The notes under the pieces: generated by a model
Database searches by the model: none
What the model was told of the DNA's origin: nothing
The model's input: only the letters and a program-made list of their open reading frames with translations
Source of the DNA: Calidifontimicrobium sp035325925
Lineage (GTDB): Bacteria > Pseudomonadota > Gammaproteobacteria > Burkholderiales > Burkholderiaceae_C
Reading direction: 5' to 3'
Length of the DNA stretch: 64,000 bases
Assembly (NCBI RefSeq): GCF_035325925.1
Contig: NZ_DAOKZA010000004.1
Span: forward strand, 1 to 64,000
Shown here: one piece after another, positions 16,742-23,570 of the stretch
Layout: every line of letters starts with the position of its first letter
How positions within the stretch are numbered: position 1 is the stretch's first letter
Program-made: the position numbers and the translations under genes

Positions 16742-16831
16742 GGTGGACCACCCCCGCAGCGCCTTCGGCGCCTCCCCCTCGAAGGGGGGCCGCCAGCGCA
16801 CCGGCGAAGCCGGATGCGTGGCGGCCGCTCG
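16742..16831 (+). repeat. Dispersed 3'-flanking repeat, copy B (after livF)
   Basis: It begins right after the livF stop and shows all parts of the family: CACCCCCGCAGCGCC, TTCGGCGC, a C5-TCGAA-G6 hairpin, CCGCCAGCG, CACCGGCGAAGCCGGAT and GGCGGCCGCTCG. It has the same orientation as livF. Confidence 0.75.
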
Positions 16832-16910
16832 CAGCGTTGCAGTGGTTCGGTCGGAGCGCCGCCGGCACGCCATGGGCAACGGAAGGGATCCCTGCGCAGC
16901 GCCCTCGGCC

Positions 16911-16945
16911 GTCGCTCGACGGGGAGGCACCGAAGGCGCTGCGGG
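16911..16945 (-). repeat. Dispersed repeat, partial inverted copy F
   Basis: Read on the minus strand it gives CCCGCAGCGCCTTCGG, TGCCTCCCC and GTCGAGCGAC, matching the first half of copy B in the opposite direction. It is the only copy seen that does not start at a stop codon. Confidence 0.55.
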
Positions 16946-17073
16946 CCTGATCGCCTCAGGAGGCTGCAAGGCGCGGTGCGCCCGGCGACCGTCGCCGCGG
17001 CACCGCCACCGACCGACGACCTCGCCCGGCGGACCGTGCACGACGGTTGACTGAACCCACCGGAGCCACGGCG

Positions 17074-18798
17074 ATGCCCTACGACTACCACGCACCGCTG
17101 CGCGAGATGCGCTTCGTCATCGAGCGCGTGCTCGACGCACCGTCGTCGTGGCGCGCTTGCACGGCGTTCGTCGATGTCGACGCCGAGACCGCCGCCGCAG
17201 TGCTCGACGAGGCGGCCCGTTTCGCGCGCGAGGTGCTGCTGCCGCTGAACGCACACGGCGACGTCGAGGGATGCACGCGCGGCGCCGACGGCGCGGTGCG
17301 CACGCCGGCGGGTTTCCGCGAGGCCTACCGCGCGTTCGTCGACGGCGGCTGGCCGGCGTTGCCGTGCGCGCCGAAGTGGGGCGGGCAGGGGCTGCCGCTG
17401 CTGCTCGACGCGGCGGTGCGCGAGATGCTCGACGCGTGCAACCACGCGTGGAACATGTACCCCGACCTGCTGCACGGCGCCTACGAGACCCTCGCCGCGC
17501 ACGCCGGCGACGAGCTCAAGGCGCGATACCTGCCGATGATCGCCAGCGGCGAGTGGCTGGCGGCGATGGCGCTGACCGAGCCGCAGGCCGGCAGCGACCT
17601 CGGCGCGCTGCGCACGCGGGCCGAGCCGCAGTCCGACGGCAGCGTGCGCGTGACCGGGCAGAAGGTCTTCATCAGCGGCGGCGACCACGACCTGACCGAC
17701 AACATCGTGCATCTGGTGCTGTGCCGGCTGCCCGACTCGCCGCCGGGCAGCAGGGGCCTGTCGCTGGCGCTGGTGCCGAAGGTGCTGCCCGACGGCGCGC
17801 GCAACGCGATGCACTGCGACGGTCTCGAGCGCAAGATGGGCATTCACGGCAGCGCGACCTGCGCGATGCGCTACGAAGGCGCCACCGGCTGGCTCGTCGG
17901 CGAGCCGCACCGCGGGCTGGCGGCGATGTTCCTGATGATGAACTCGGCGCGCCTGCACGTGGGGCTGCAGGGGCTGGGCCACCTGGAGATGGCGGCGCAG
18001 AACGCGCGGCGCCACGCCGCCGAGCGCGTGCAGTTCGGCCGCCCGATCGCCGAACACCCGGCGGTGCGCCATGCGCTGCTGCGGCTGCGGGTGCTCGCCG
18101 AGGCGCTGCGGGTGATTGCCTACCGTGCCGCGCTGGCGCTCGACGAGGCCGCGCACCTTGCCGACGCGGCACGGCGCGAGCGCGCCGGCCGGCTTGCGGC
18201 GCTGCTGACGCCGGTGGTCAAGGCCTGGTGCACGCACCACGGCTTTCATGGTGCGAGCGCCGCGCTGCAGGTGTTCGGCGGCTACGGCTACGTGCGCGAG
18301 GTCGGCGTCGAGCAGACGCTGCGCGACGCGCGCATCGCGATGGTCTACGAGGGCACCAACGAGATCCAGGCCATCGACCTGGTGCAGCGCAAGCTGCTGG
18401 CCGACGGCGGCGCGACACTGGCGGCGCTGCTCGACGACCACGACGCCGAGGCCGCACGCTGCGCCGCCGATCCGGCGCTCGCCGGGTTCGCCGACGCGCT
18501 GCGGCAGCACACCGGCGCGGCGCGCGACGGCTTCGCGGCGCTGCAGCGCGCCGTGGCGACCGACCCCGAGGCGCCGCTGCGCGTGGCCGACGACGTGCTG
18601 GCGGGGCTGGCGCACACGTTGATGGCCTGGGCCTTCGCCGCCAGCGCGCGCGCGGCGGCGCACGACGCCGACGCCGGCTGGGCGGCGGCGAAGGTCGCGC
18701 GCATGCGCTACGGCGTGCAGTGGCTGCTGCCGCAGGCCGCGGTGCACTGGCAGCGCGTCGCGCAGGCGCCGACGCCGCTGCCCGCGGCGGCAGGCTGA
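17074..18798 (+). CDS. Acyl-CoA dehydrogenase, long DmdC-like branch
   Basis: This FAD-dependent acyl-CoA dehydrogenase has 574 residues. The N terminus YHAPLREMRFVIERVLD is that of the roughly 600-residue branch that includes 3-methylmercaptopropionyl-CoA dehydrogenase (DmdC), longer than the 380-residue classical enzymes. FAD-site segments MALTEPQAGSDLGALRT and GYVREVGVEQTLRDARI are present, as is the catalytic-glutamate segment MVYEGTNEIQ. A C-terminal helical extension of about 150 residues follows. It ends the catabolic cluster and probably oxidises a saturated side chain of the imported acid after CoA activation. The exact substrate is unknown. Confidence 0.92.
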   Translation: MPYDYHAPLREMRFVIERVLDAPSSWRACTAFVDVDAETAAAVLDEAARFAREVLLPLNAHGDVEGCTRGADGAVRTPAGFREAYRAFVDGGWPALPCAPKWGGQGLPLLLDAAVREMLDACNHAWNMYPDLLHGAYETLAAHAGDELKARYLPMIASGEWLAAMALTEPQAGSDLGALRTRAEPQSDGSVRVTGQKVFISGGDHDLTDNIVHLVLCRLPDSPPGSRGLSLALVPKVLPDGARNAMHCDGLERKMGIHGSATCAMRYEGATGWLVGEPHRGLAAMFLMMNSARLHVGLQGLGHLEMAAQNARRHAAERVQFGRPIAEHPAVRHALLRLRVLAEALRVIAYRAALALDEAAHLADAARRERAGRLAALLTPVVKAWCTHHGFHGASAALQVFGGYGYVREVGVEQTLRDARIAMVYEGTNEIQAIDLVQRKLLADGGATLAALLDDHDAEAARCAADPALAGFADALRQHTGAARDGFAALQRAVATDPEAPLRVADDVLAGLAHTLMAWAFAASARAAAHDADAGWAAAKVARMRYGVQWLLPQAAVHWQRVAQAPTPLPAAAG

Positions 18799-18806
18799 AC
18801 GCGCCG

Positions 18807-19847
18807 TCAGCGCGCTCGCGTCGGCGTCGCGACGACGCGCAGCCGGCCCACGACGGCGCCGTGGCGGTTCGTGACCGGCGCTGCGGCCAGCGCGTCGACG
18901 AAGCCGCGTTCGTCGGCGTCGAGCTCGAGCCACGCGGCGACGGTGGCGGCCATCGCCGCCGACGCGGCGCGCGTGGCGCCGTCGTCGACCTTGACGGCCA
19001 CGCCCAGCCCGAGCGTCGGCAGCGCGGCGCAGTGCACGCCCTCGGCGCCGGCCTTGCAGCACACGCGCTCGCCCAGGCGCTGCATGACCTGGGTATCGAA
19101 ACGCTCGGCGCCGCCGACCAGGTACGGCGCGGCGGCCATCGCGGCGCGCAGCCGGCGCGCCGCGCGTGCGTACGGCGCGTCGATCCCGCGGCCGGTGGCC
19201 AGGCGCGCGAAGCCCAGCGCCAAGGCACGCGGCGCGATGCCCCAGGTCGGGATCGCGCAGCCGTCGATGCCCATGGGCGCCGTGGCCGGATCGAACCCGG
19301 TGGTCGCCTGCAGCGCGGCGGTGACCTCCTGCATCACCGGGTGATCGGCACGCACGTAGCCGCGCAGGAAGCCGCGCGGTTCTTCGCCGCGCGCCGCCGC
19401 GAGCAGGCAGCCGACGCAGGCGAATCCGGCGTGCTTGCCCGAGCAGTTGTTGTGCAACGCGTCGGGCCGCTCGCCGGCCGCCGCCAGTGCTCGCTGGGCG
19501 GCTTCGTGGTACGGCCAGTGCACGCCGCACTCGAGCACGTCGGCGTCGAGCCCGGCCTTCGCGAGCATCGACCGGGCGGTGCGCACGTGCACCGGCTCGC
19601 CGTTGTGCGACGCGCACGCCAGCGCCAGTTCGTCGTCGCCGAGGCCGAAGCGCTCGGCCGCGCCGCCGGCCACCAGCGGCAACGCCTGCAGCGGCTTGAC
19701 CGCCGAGCGCGCAAACACCGGCCGGTCGACGTCGCCGAGCGCGGCGACGAGCCTGCCGTCGGCGTCGACCACCGCCACCGCACCGCGGTGCCACGACTCG
19801 ACGTGGTTGCCGCGCAGCACCTCGACCAGCACCGGGTTCGTCGTCAT
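18807..19847 (-). CDS. Asparaginase of the PF06089 (thermolabile, R. etli type) family
   Basis: The 346-residue enzyme is predicted to hydrolyse L-asparagine to aspartate and ammonia. It belongs to the family of Rhizobium etli asparaginase, unrelated in sequence to E. coli AnsA/AnsB. Family motifs are SAVKPLQALP near residue 47, LACASHNGEPVH, NNCSGKHAGF and GIDGCAIPTWG. No signal peptide is visible. The start at 19847 (MTTNPVLVEV) is preceded, seven bases away, by a TACCAT hexamer, a pattern repeated in this window. It is divergent from an EamA exporter with only 38 bases between the starts. Confidence 0.88.
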   Translation of the reverse strand: MTTNPVLVEVLRGNHVESWHRGAVAVVDADGRLVAALGDVDRPVFARSAVKPLQALPLVAGGAAERFGLGDDELALACASHNGEPVHVRTARSMLAKAGLDADVLECGVHWPYHEAAQRALAAAGERPDALHNNCSGKHAGFACVGCLLAAARGEEPRGFLRGYVRADHPVMQEVTAALQATTGFDPATAPMGIDGCAIPTWGIAPRALALGFARLATGRGIDAPYARAARRLRAAMAAAPYLVGGAERFDTQVMQRLGERVCCKAGAEGVHCAALPTLGLGVAVKVDDGATRAASAAMAATVAAWLELDADERGFVDALAAAPVTNRHGAVVGRLRVVATPTRAR

Positions 19848-19854
19848 CGACGCG

Positions 19855-19879
19855 ATGGTAGTCGCGTGCCGACCACAAT
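19855..19879. promoter_or_regulatory. Divergent -10 elements of the asparaginase and EamA genes
   Basis: TACCAT (19855-19860, minus strand, 7 bases before the asparaginase ATG) and CACAAT (19874-19879, plus strand, 6 bases before the EamA ATG) both imply transcripts starting at or near the start codon. The two promoters overlap physically within 38 bases. Confidence 0.45.
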
Positions 19880-19885
19880 CGGGCG

Positions 19886-20767
19886 ATGCCCGCCGCCGCG
19901 CTTGCACTCGTCGTCGCCGCCGCACTGCTGCACGCGCTGTGGAACATCGCCGCCAAGCGCGCCGGCGGCGACGCGCGGCTGCCGCTGCTGTCGGGGGCGA
20001 TGGTCGCGGTGCTGTGGGCACCGGCCGCGCTGTGGGCCGGCTGGCACGAGGTGCCGCGCTGGGGCTGGCAGCCTTGGGCGGTGATCGCCGCCAGCGCGGC
20101 GCTGCACCTGGCGTACTTCAGCGCGCTGCTCAAGGGCTACCGCGTCGGCGACCTGACGGTGGTCTACCCGGTGGCGCGCGGGTCGGGGCCGCTGATCACC
20201 GCGGCCGCGGCGGTGCTGCTGCTCGGCGAGCCGGCCAGCGTGGCGGCGGGCGTCGGCGCGGTCGCGGTGGCCGCGGGGGTGGTGCTGATCGCAGGCGCTG
20301 CGGCGCCGTGGCGGCGCGCGCATGACGCGGCGCGGCGCGCCCGCGTGGCCGCCGGGGTGCGCTGGGGCCTGGTGACCGGCGTGTGCATCGCCGCGTATTC
20401 GGTGGTCGACGCCTACGCGGTGAAGGTGCTGCTGATCGGCCCGCTGATCCACGACTACCTGTGCAACGTGCTGCGCGTGCCGATGATGCTGCCGATGTTC
20501 TGGCGCGACCGCGCCGGCCTCGGCGACGCGCTGCGCCGCCACTGGCGGGCGGCACTGGTGGTCGCGCTGCTCAGCCCGGCGGCGTACATCCTGGTGCTGT
20601 ACGCGGTGACGCTGGCGCCGCTGTCGCACGTCGCGCCGGCGCGCGAGGTGTCGATGCTGGTGGCCGCGCTGCTCGGCGGCCGGCTGCTCGGCGAGGGCGA
20701 CCGCGCGCTGCGCCTGCTCGGCGCGGCGTGCATCGCCGGCGGGGTGGTCGTGCTGGCGGTCGGCTGA
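19886..20767 (+). CDS. EamA/DMT superfamily transporter
   Basis: This 293-residue protein has about ten hydrophobic helices in two EamA repeats. The first repeat starts AALALVVAAALLHALWNIAAK and has the conserved GYRVGDLTVVYPVARGSGPL segment, and the second ends CIAGGVVVLAVG. Members export amino acids or metabolites, and the substrate cannot be told from sequence. A CACAAT hexamer ends six bases before the ATG. It is followed 24 bases after its stop by a DUF429 gene. Confidence 0.92.
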   Translation: MPAAALALVVAAALLHALWNIAAKRAGGDARLPLLSGAMVAVLWAPAALWAGWHEVPRWGWQPWAVIAASAALHLAYFSALLKGYRVGDLTVVYPVARGSGPLITAAAAVLLLGEPASVAAGVGAVAVAAGVVLIAGAAAPWRRAHDAARRARVAAGVRWGLVTGVCIAAYSVVDAYAVKVLLIGPLIHDYLCNVLRVPMMLPMFWRDRAGLGDALRRHWRAALVVALLSPAAYILVLYAVTLAPLSHVAPAREVSMLVAALLGGRLLGEGDRALRLLGAACIAGGVVVLAVG

Positions 20768-20779
20768 AGCGCCGGCGCC

Positions 20780-20785
20780 GACAAT
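20780..20785 (+). promoter_or_regulatory. -10-like hexamer before the DUF429 gene (leaderless type)
   Basis: GACAAT ends six bases before the ATG at 20792. Confidence 0.4.
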
Positions 20786-20791
20786 CGGCGC

Positions 20792-21628
20792 ATGAGCACA
20801 CCGCCGCACGCCGCGCTGATCGGCGTCGACTTCAGCTGCACGCCGGCGCGACGCAAGCCGATCGTCGTCGCGCACGGCGAGTGGGCCGGCGACGTGCTGC
20901 GCCTGTGCGCACTGCAAACGCTGGACACGCTGCAGGCGTTCGAGGCGCTGCTCGCCGAGCCGGGACCATGGGTCGGCGCGTTCGACTTTCCGTTCGGGCT
21001 GCCCCGGGCCTTCGTCGACGCGCAGCGCCTGGGCGCCGGCGCTGCCGAGGTGGTGGCCGAACTGCACCGGCGCTGCCCGACGCGCATGGCGCTGCGCGCG
21101 CTGATCGACGACTGGGGTCGTGCCCGCCCGCCCGGCCAGCGGCTGCCGCACCGGCGCACCGACACCGCGTTCACCGGCGTCGCGTCGACCAGCCCGCTGC
21201 AGACCCGCTACGTGCCGGTGGGCTTCATGTACTACGAGGGATTCGCGCGGCTGGTCGCGTCCGGTGCCTCGATCCCCGCGCTGCACGACGGCGACGTGCG
21301 TCGCGTCGCGCTCGAGGGCTACCCGGGCTGGCTGGCGCACGCGCTGCTCGGGCGCCAGCGCTACAAGAACCACGACGATGCGGCGACGCTGATCGCGCGC
21401 CGGCAGATCGTCGACGCGCTCGAGCAGGGCCGCTCGCCGCTGGGTCTGCGCGTCAAGCTCGGCCACGCGCAGCGCGACGCGCTGGCCGCCGACGCGTCGG
21501 GCGACCGCATCGACGCGCTGCTGTGCCTGGCGCAGGCCGCCTGGGCGTCGCGCCGGCCGCGCTGGGGGCTGCCCGAGGACGTCGACCCGGTCGAGGGCTG
21601 GATCGTCGGCGCCGGGGTGCACTGGTAA
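20792..21628 (+). CDS. DUF429 domain-containing protein
   Basis: This is a 278-residue protein of the DUF429 family, which has an RNase H-like fold and no firmly established function. The N-terminal strand IGVDFSCTPARRKPI carries the Asp of the fold, the second acidic strand is VGAFDFPFGLPR, and near the C terminus DRIDALLCLAQAAWASRR is the conserved helix. The start follows a GACAAT hexamer by six bases. It ends nine bases before the antiporter gene, with which it may be cotranscribed. Confidence 0.85.
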   Translation: MSTPPHAALIGVDFSCTPARRKPIVVAHGEWAGDVLRLCALQTLDTLQAFEALLAEPGPWVGAFDFPFGLPRAFVDAQRLGAGAAEVVAELHRRCPTRMALRALIDDWGRARPPGQRLPHRRTDTAFTGVASTSPLQTRYVPVGFMYYEGFARLVASGASIPALHDGDVRRVALEGYPGWLAHALLGRQRYKNHDDAATLIARRQIVDALEQGRSPLGLRVKLGHAQRDALAADASGDRIDALLCLAQAAWASRRPRWGLPEDVDPVEGWIVGAGVHW

Positions 21629-21637
21629 CGTGCGCGC

Positions 21638-23110
21638 ATGGACCTGCTGAACGTCGCGCTGCTCGCCGCCGGCACGCTGGTCTTCGTCAGCGTGCTCACC
21701 GGCCTGTTCTCGGCGCGCGCAGGGTTCTCGTTCCTGCTCGTGTTCCTCGTCGCCGGCATGCTCGTCGGCGAGGACGGCCCCGGCGGCGTCGAGTTCAGCG
21801 ACTATCGCGCCGCGTTCTGGGTCGGCAACGCGGCGCTCGCGGTGATCCTGCTCGACGGCGGGTTGCGCACCGCGTTCAGCACCTTCCGCACCGGGCTGCG
21901 ACCGGCGCTGGGGCTGGCCACGATCGGCGTCGTCGTGACCGCGGCGATCACCGGCGCGGCCGCGGCGCTGCTGCTGGGCATCGAGTGGCGGCTCGGGATG
22001 CTCGCCGGCGCGATCGTCGGCTCGACCGACGCCGCCGCGGTGTTCTCGCTGATGCGCACCAGCCAGCTGCGCCTGAACGAGCGCATGGCCACCACGCTGG
22101 AGATCGAGTCGGGCATCAACGACCCGATGGCGGTGTTTCTCACGGTGATGCTGATCACCTGGATCACCGCGCCGCAGCCGCTGGACGGCTGGGCGCTGCT
22201 GGTGATGTTCTTCAGCCAAGCCGGCTGGGGGCTGGTCGTGGGGCTGGCCGGCGGGTGGCTGGTCGGCGCGTTGCTGAGACGCTTGCGCCTGGGCGACGAG
22301 TACGAGGCGCTGGGTGCGCTGCTGCTGCTGTCGTCGGGGGTCGCGGTGTTCGGCGGCGCGAGCCTGGCCGGCGGCTCGGGCATCCTCGCGGTGTACTTGT
22401 ACGGCATGGTCGTGCGCCACCGTGCCGAGCGTGTCGTGCTCGGCGCGCTGGCGGCGATGGACGGCTACGCCTGGCTCGCGCAGGCGGGCATGTTCCTGCT
22501 GCTGGGAATGCTGGTGACGCCGTCGCGCATGGTCGACAACCTGTTGCCGGCGCTCGGCGTGGCCGCGGCACTGATGCTCGTCGCCCGGCCGTTCGCGGTG
22601 TGGCTGTGCCTGGCGCCGCTGCGTTTCACGCGCAGCGAGATCGCGTTCATCAGCTGGGTCGGACTGCGCGGTGCGGTGCCGATCGTGCTGGCGGTGTTCC
22701 CGATCGCCTACGGCGTGCCCGACGCGAGGCTGCTGTTCGACGTCGCCTTCGTCGCGGTGCTCGCGTCGCTGCTGCTGCAGGGCACGACGATGCGCTGGGC
22801 CGCGCAGCGCTTCGGGGTCAACCTGCCCGACGTCGAGGACGAGCCCGCGCACCGCGCGCTGTTCGGCGACTTCGTGCTCGACGGCGGCACGCCGCTGGCG
22901 GACCTGTGCAGCTTCTACGGCCTGCCGCTGCCCGCAGAGGGGCCGCGCGACCTCGCCGGCTGGCTGGGCTGGCGTCTGGGGCGCCCGCCGGTGGTCGGCG
23001 ACACCACCGAGTGGGCCGGCGCGCAGTTCAGCGTGCGCGCGCTCGACGGCGCGCGCATCGCGCGCGTCGGCCTGAAGCTGCCCGAGGAGGCGCCGGCCGC
23101 CGGGCACTGA
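21638..23110 (+). CDS. cvrA: Potassium/proton antiporter of the CPA1 family (CvrA/NhaP2-like)
   Basis: The protein has 490 residues. The membrane part of about 390 residues has twelve or so helices, including VGSTDAAAVFSLMR, which holds the conserved acidic transport site. It is followed by ESGINDPMAVFL and LRGAVPIVLAVFPIA, both hallmark segments. The soluble C-terminal domain of about 100 residues (FVLDGGTPLADLCSFYGLPLP) matches the regulatory domain of cell volume regulation protein A. It probably exchanges K+ for H+ across the inner membrane. No ribosome site is obvious. Confidence 0.93.
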   Translation: MDLLNVALLAAGTLVFVSVLTGLFSARAGFSFLLVFLVAGMLVGEDGPGGVEFSDYRAAFWVGNAALAVILLDGGLRTAFSTFRTGLRPALGLATIGVVVTAAITGAAAALLLGIEWRLGMLAGAIVGSTDAAAVFSLMRTSQLRLNERMATTLEIESGINDPMAVFLTVMLITWITAPQPLDGWALLVMFFSQAGWGLVVGLAGGWLVGALLRRLRLGDEYEALGALLLLSSGVAVFGGASLAGGSGILAVYLYGMVVRHRAERVVLGALAAMDGYAWLAQAGMFLLLGMLVTPSRMVDNLLPALGVAAALMLVARPFAVWLCLAPLRFTRSEIAFISWVGLRGAVPIVLAVFPIAYGVPDARLLFDVAFVAVLASLLLQGTTMRWAAQRFGVNLPDVEDEPAHRALFGDFVLDGGTPLADLCSFYGLPLPAEGPRDLAGWLGWRLGRPPVVGDTTEWAGAQFSVRALDGARIARVGLKLPEEAPAAGH

Positions 23111-23193
23111 TTTCGCCGATACTGGGCGCCACTGCGCATGCTTGCACTTCACCAAGCGGAACCCGCGACGCCGCCGGGCCTCGAACCACCACG

Positions 23194-23514
23194 ATGACCA
23201 CCACCTCCGAGCGGCCCGGTGCCGTGTCGCGCGCGCTGACCGCCGCCGCGGGGCTGCTGCTGCGCGTGCTGCTCGCCATCGCCGGCGCGCTGTTCTTCGC
23301 TGCGGCGTTGCTGGCCGGACTGATCGCGTCGATCGGGGTGCTGCTGTGGGCGCTGTTCACCGGGCGCCGCCCGGCCGTGATGCGCTTCGCGCGCGGACGC
23401 TGGCGCACGCCGGCCGGCGTCGGCGACCGCCCCGACATGCCGCCGCGACGCAACGGCGAGGTGATCGACGTCGAGGCGCGCGAGGTGCGCGGCGCCGAAC
23501 CGCGCCGCGATTGA
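23194..23514 (+). CDS. Small two-helix membrane protein of unknown function
   Basis: This protein of 106 residues has hydrophobic segments at about 15-32 and 35-55 (LLLRVLLAIAGALFFAAALL and following), then a basic, probably cytoplasmic tail containing RFARGRWRTPAG and ending VEAREVRGAEP. The tail resembles short proteobacterial membrane proteins with no assigned role. The TGA overlaps a TTG in the helicase frame, hinting at coupling to the next gene. I found no convincing ribosome site for the ATG at 23194, so the start is uncertain. Confidence 0.6.
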   Translation: MTTTSERPGAVSRALTAAAGLLLRVLLAIAGALFFAAALLAGLIASIGVLLWALFTGRRPAVMRFARGRWRTPAGVGDRPDMPPRRNGEVIDVEAREVRGAEPRRD

Positions 23515-23570
23515 ACGCGGCGCTGCGGCGCGGGTCGCCGGCTGCGCAGGGCCTTGCTGCACCGGCGGGC

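Larger units (their letters stand above)
16742..17073. other. 332-base non-coding gap between livF and the acyl-CoA dehydrogenase gene
   Basis: The gap contains repeat copy B, an inverted partial copy (F) about 80 bases further on, and about 130 bases of unassigned GC-rich sequence before a GGAG ribosome site at 17062. No convincing open frame is present. The acyl-CoA dehydrogenase may therefore have its own transcription start here, but I see no clear promoter. Confidence 0.5.

Noticed and set aside
16636..20133. 1165-codon minus-strand open frame across livF, the repeats and the acyl-CoA dehydrogenase
   Set aside because: It spans unrelated genes and both non-coding repeats, its composition is Arg/Ala-rich, and it contains the true asparaginase only in another frame.
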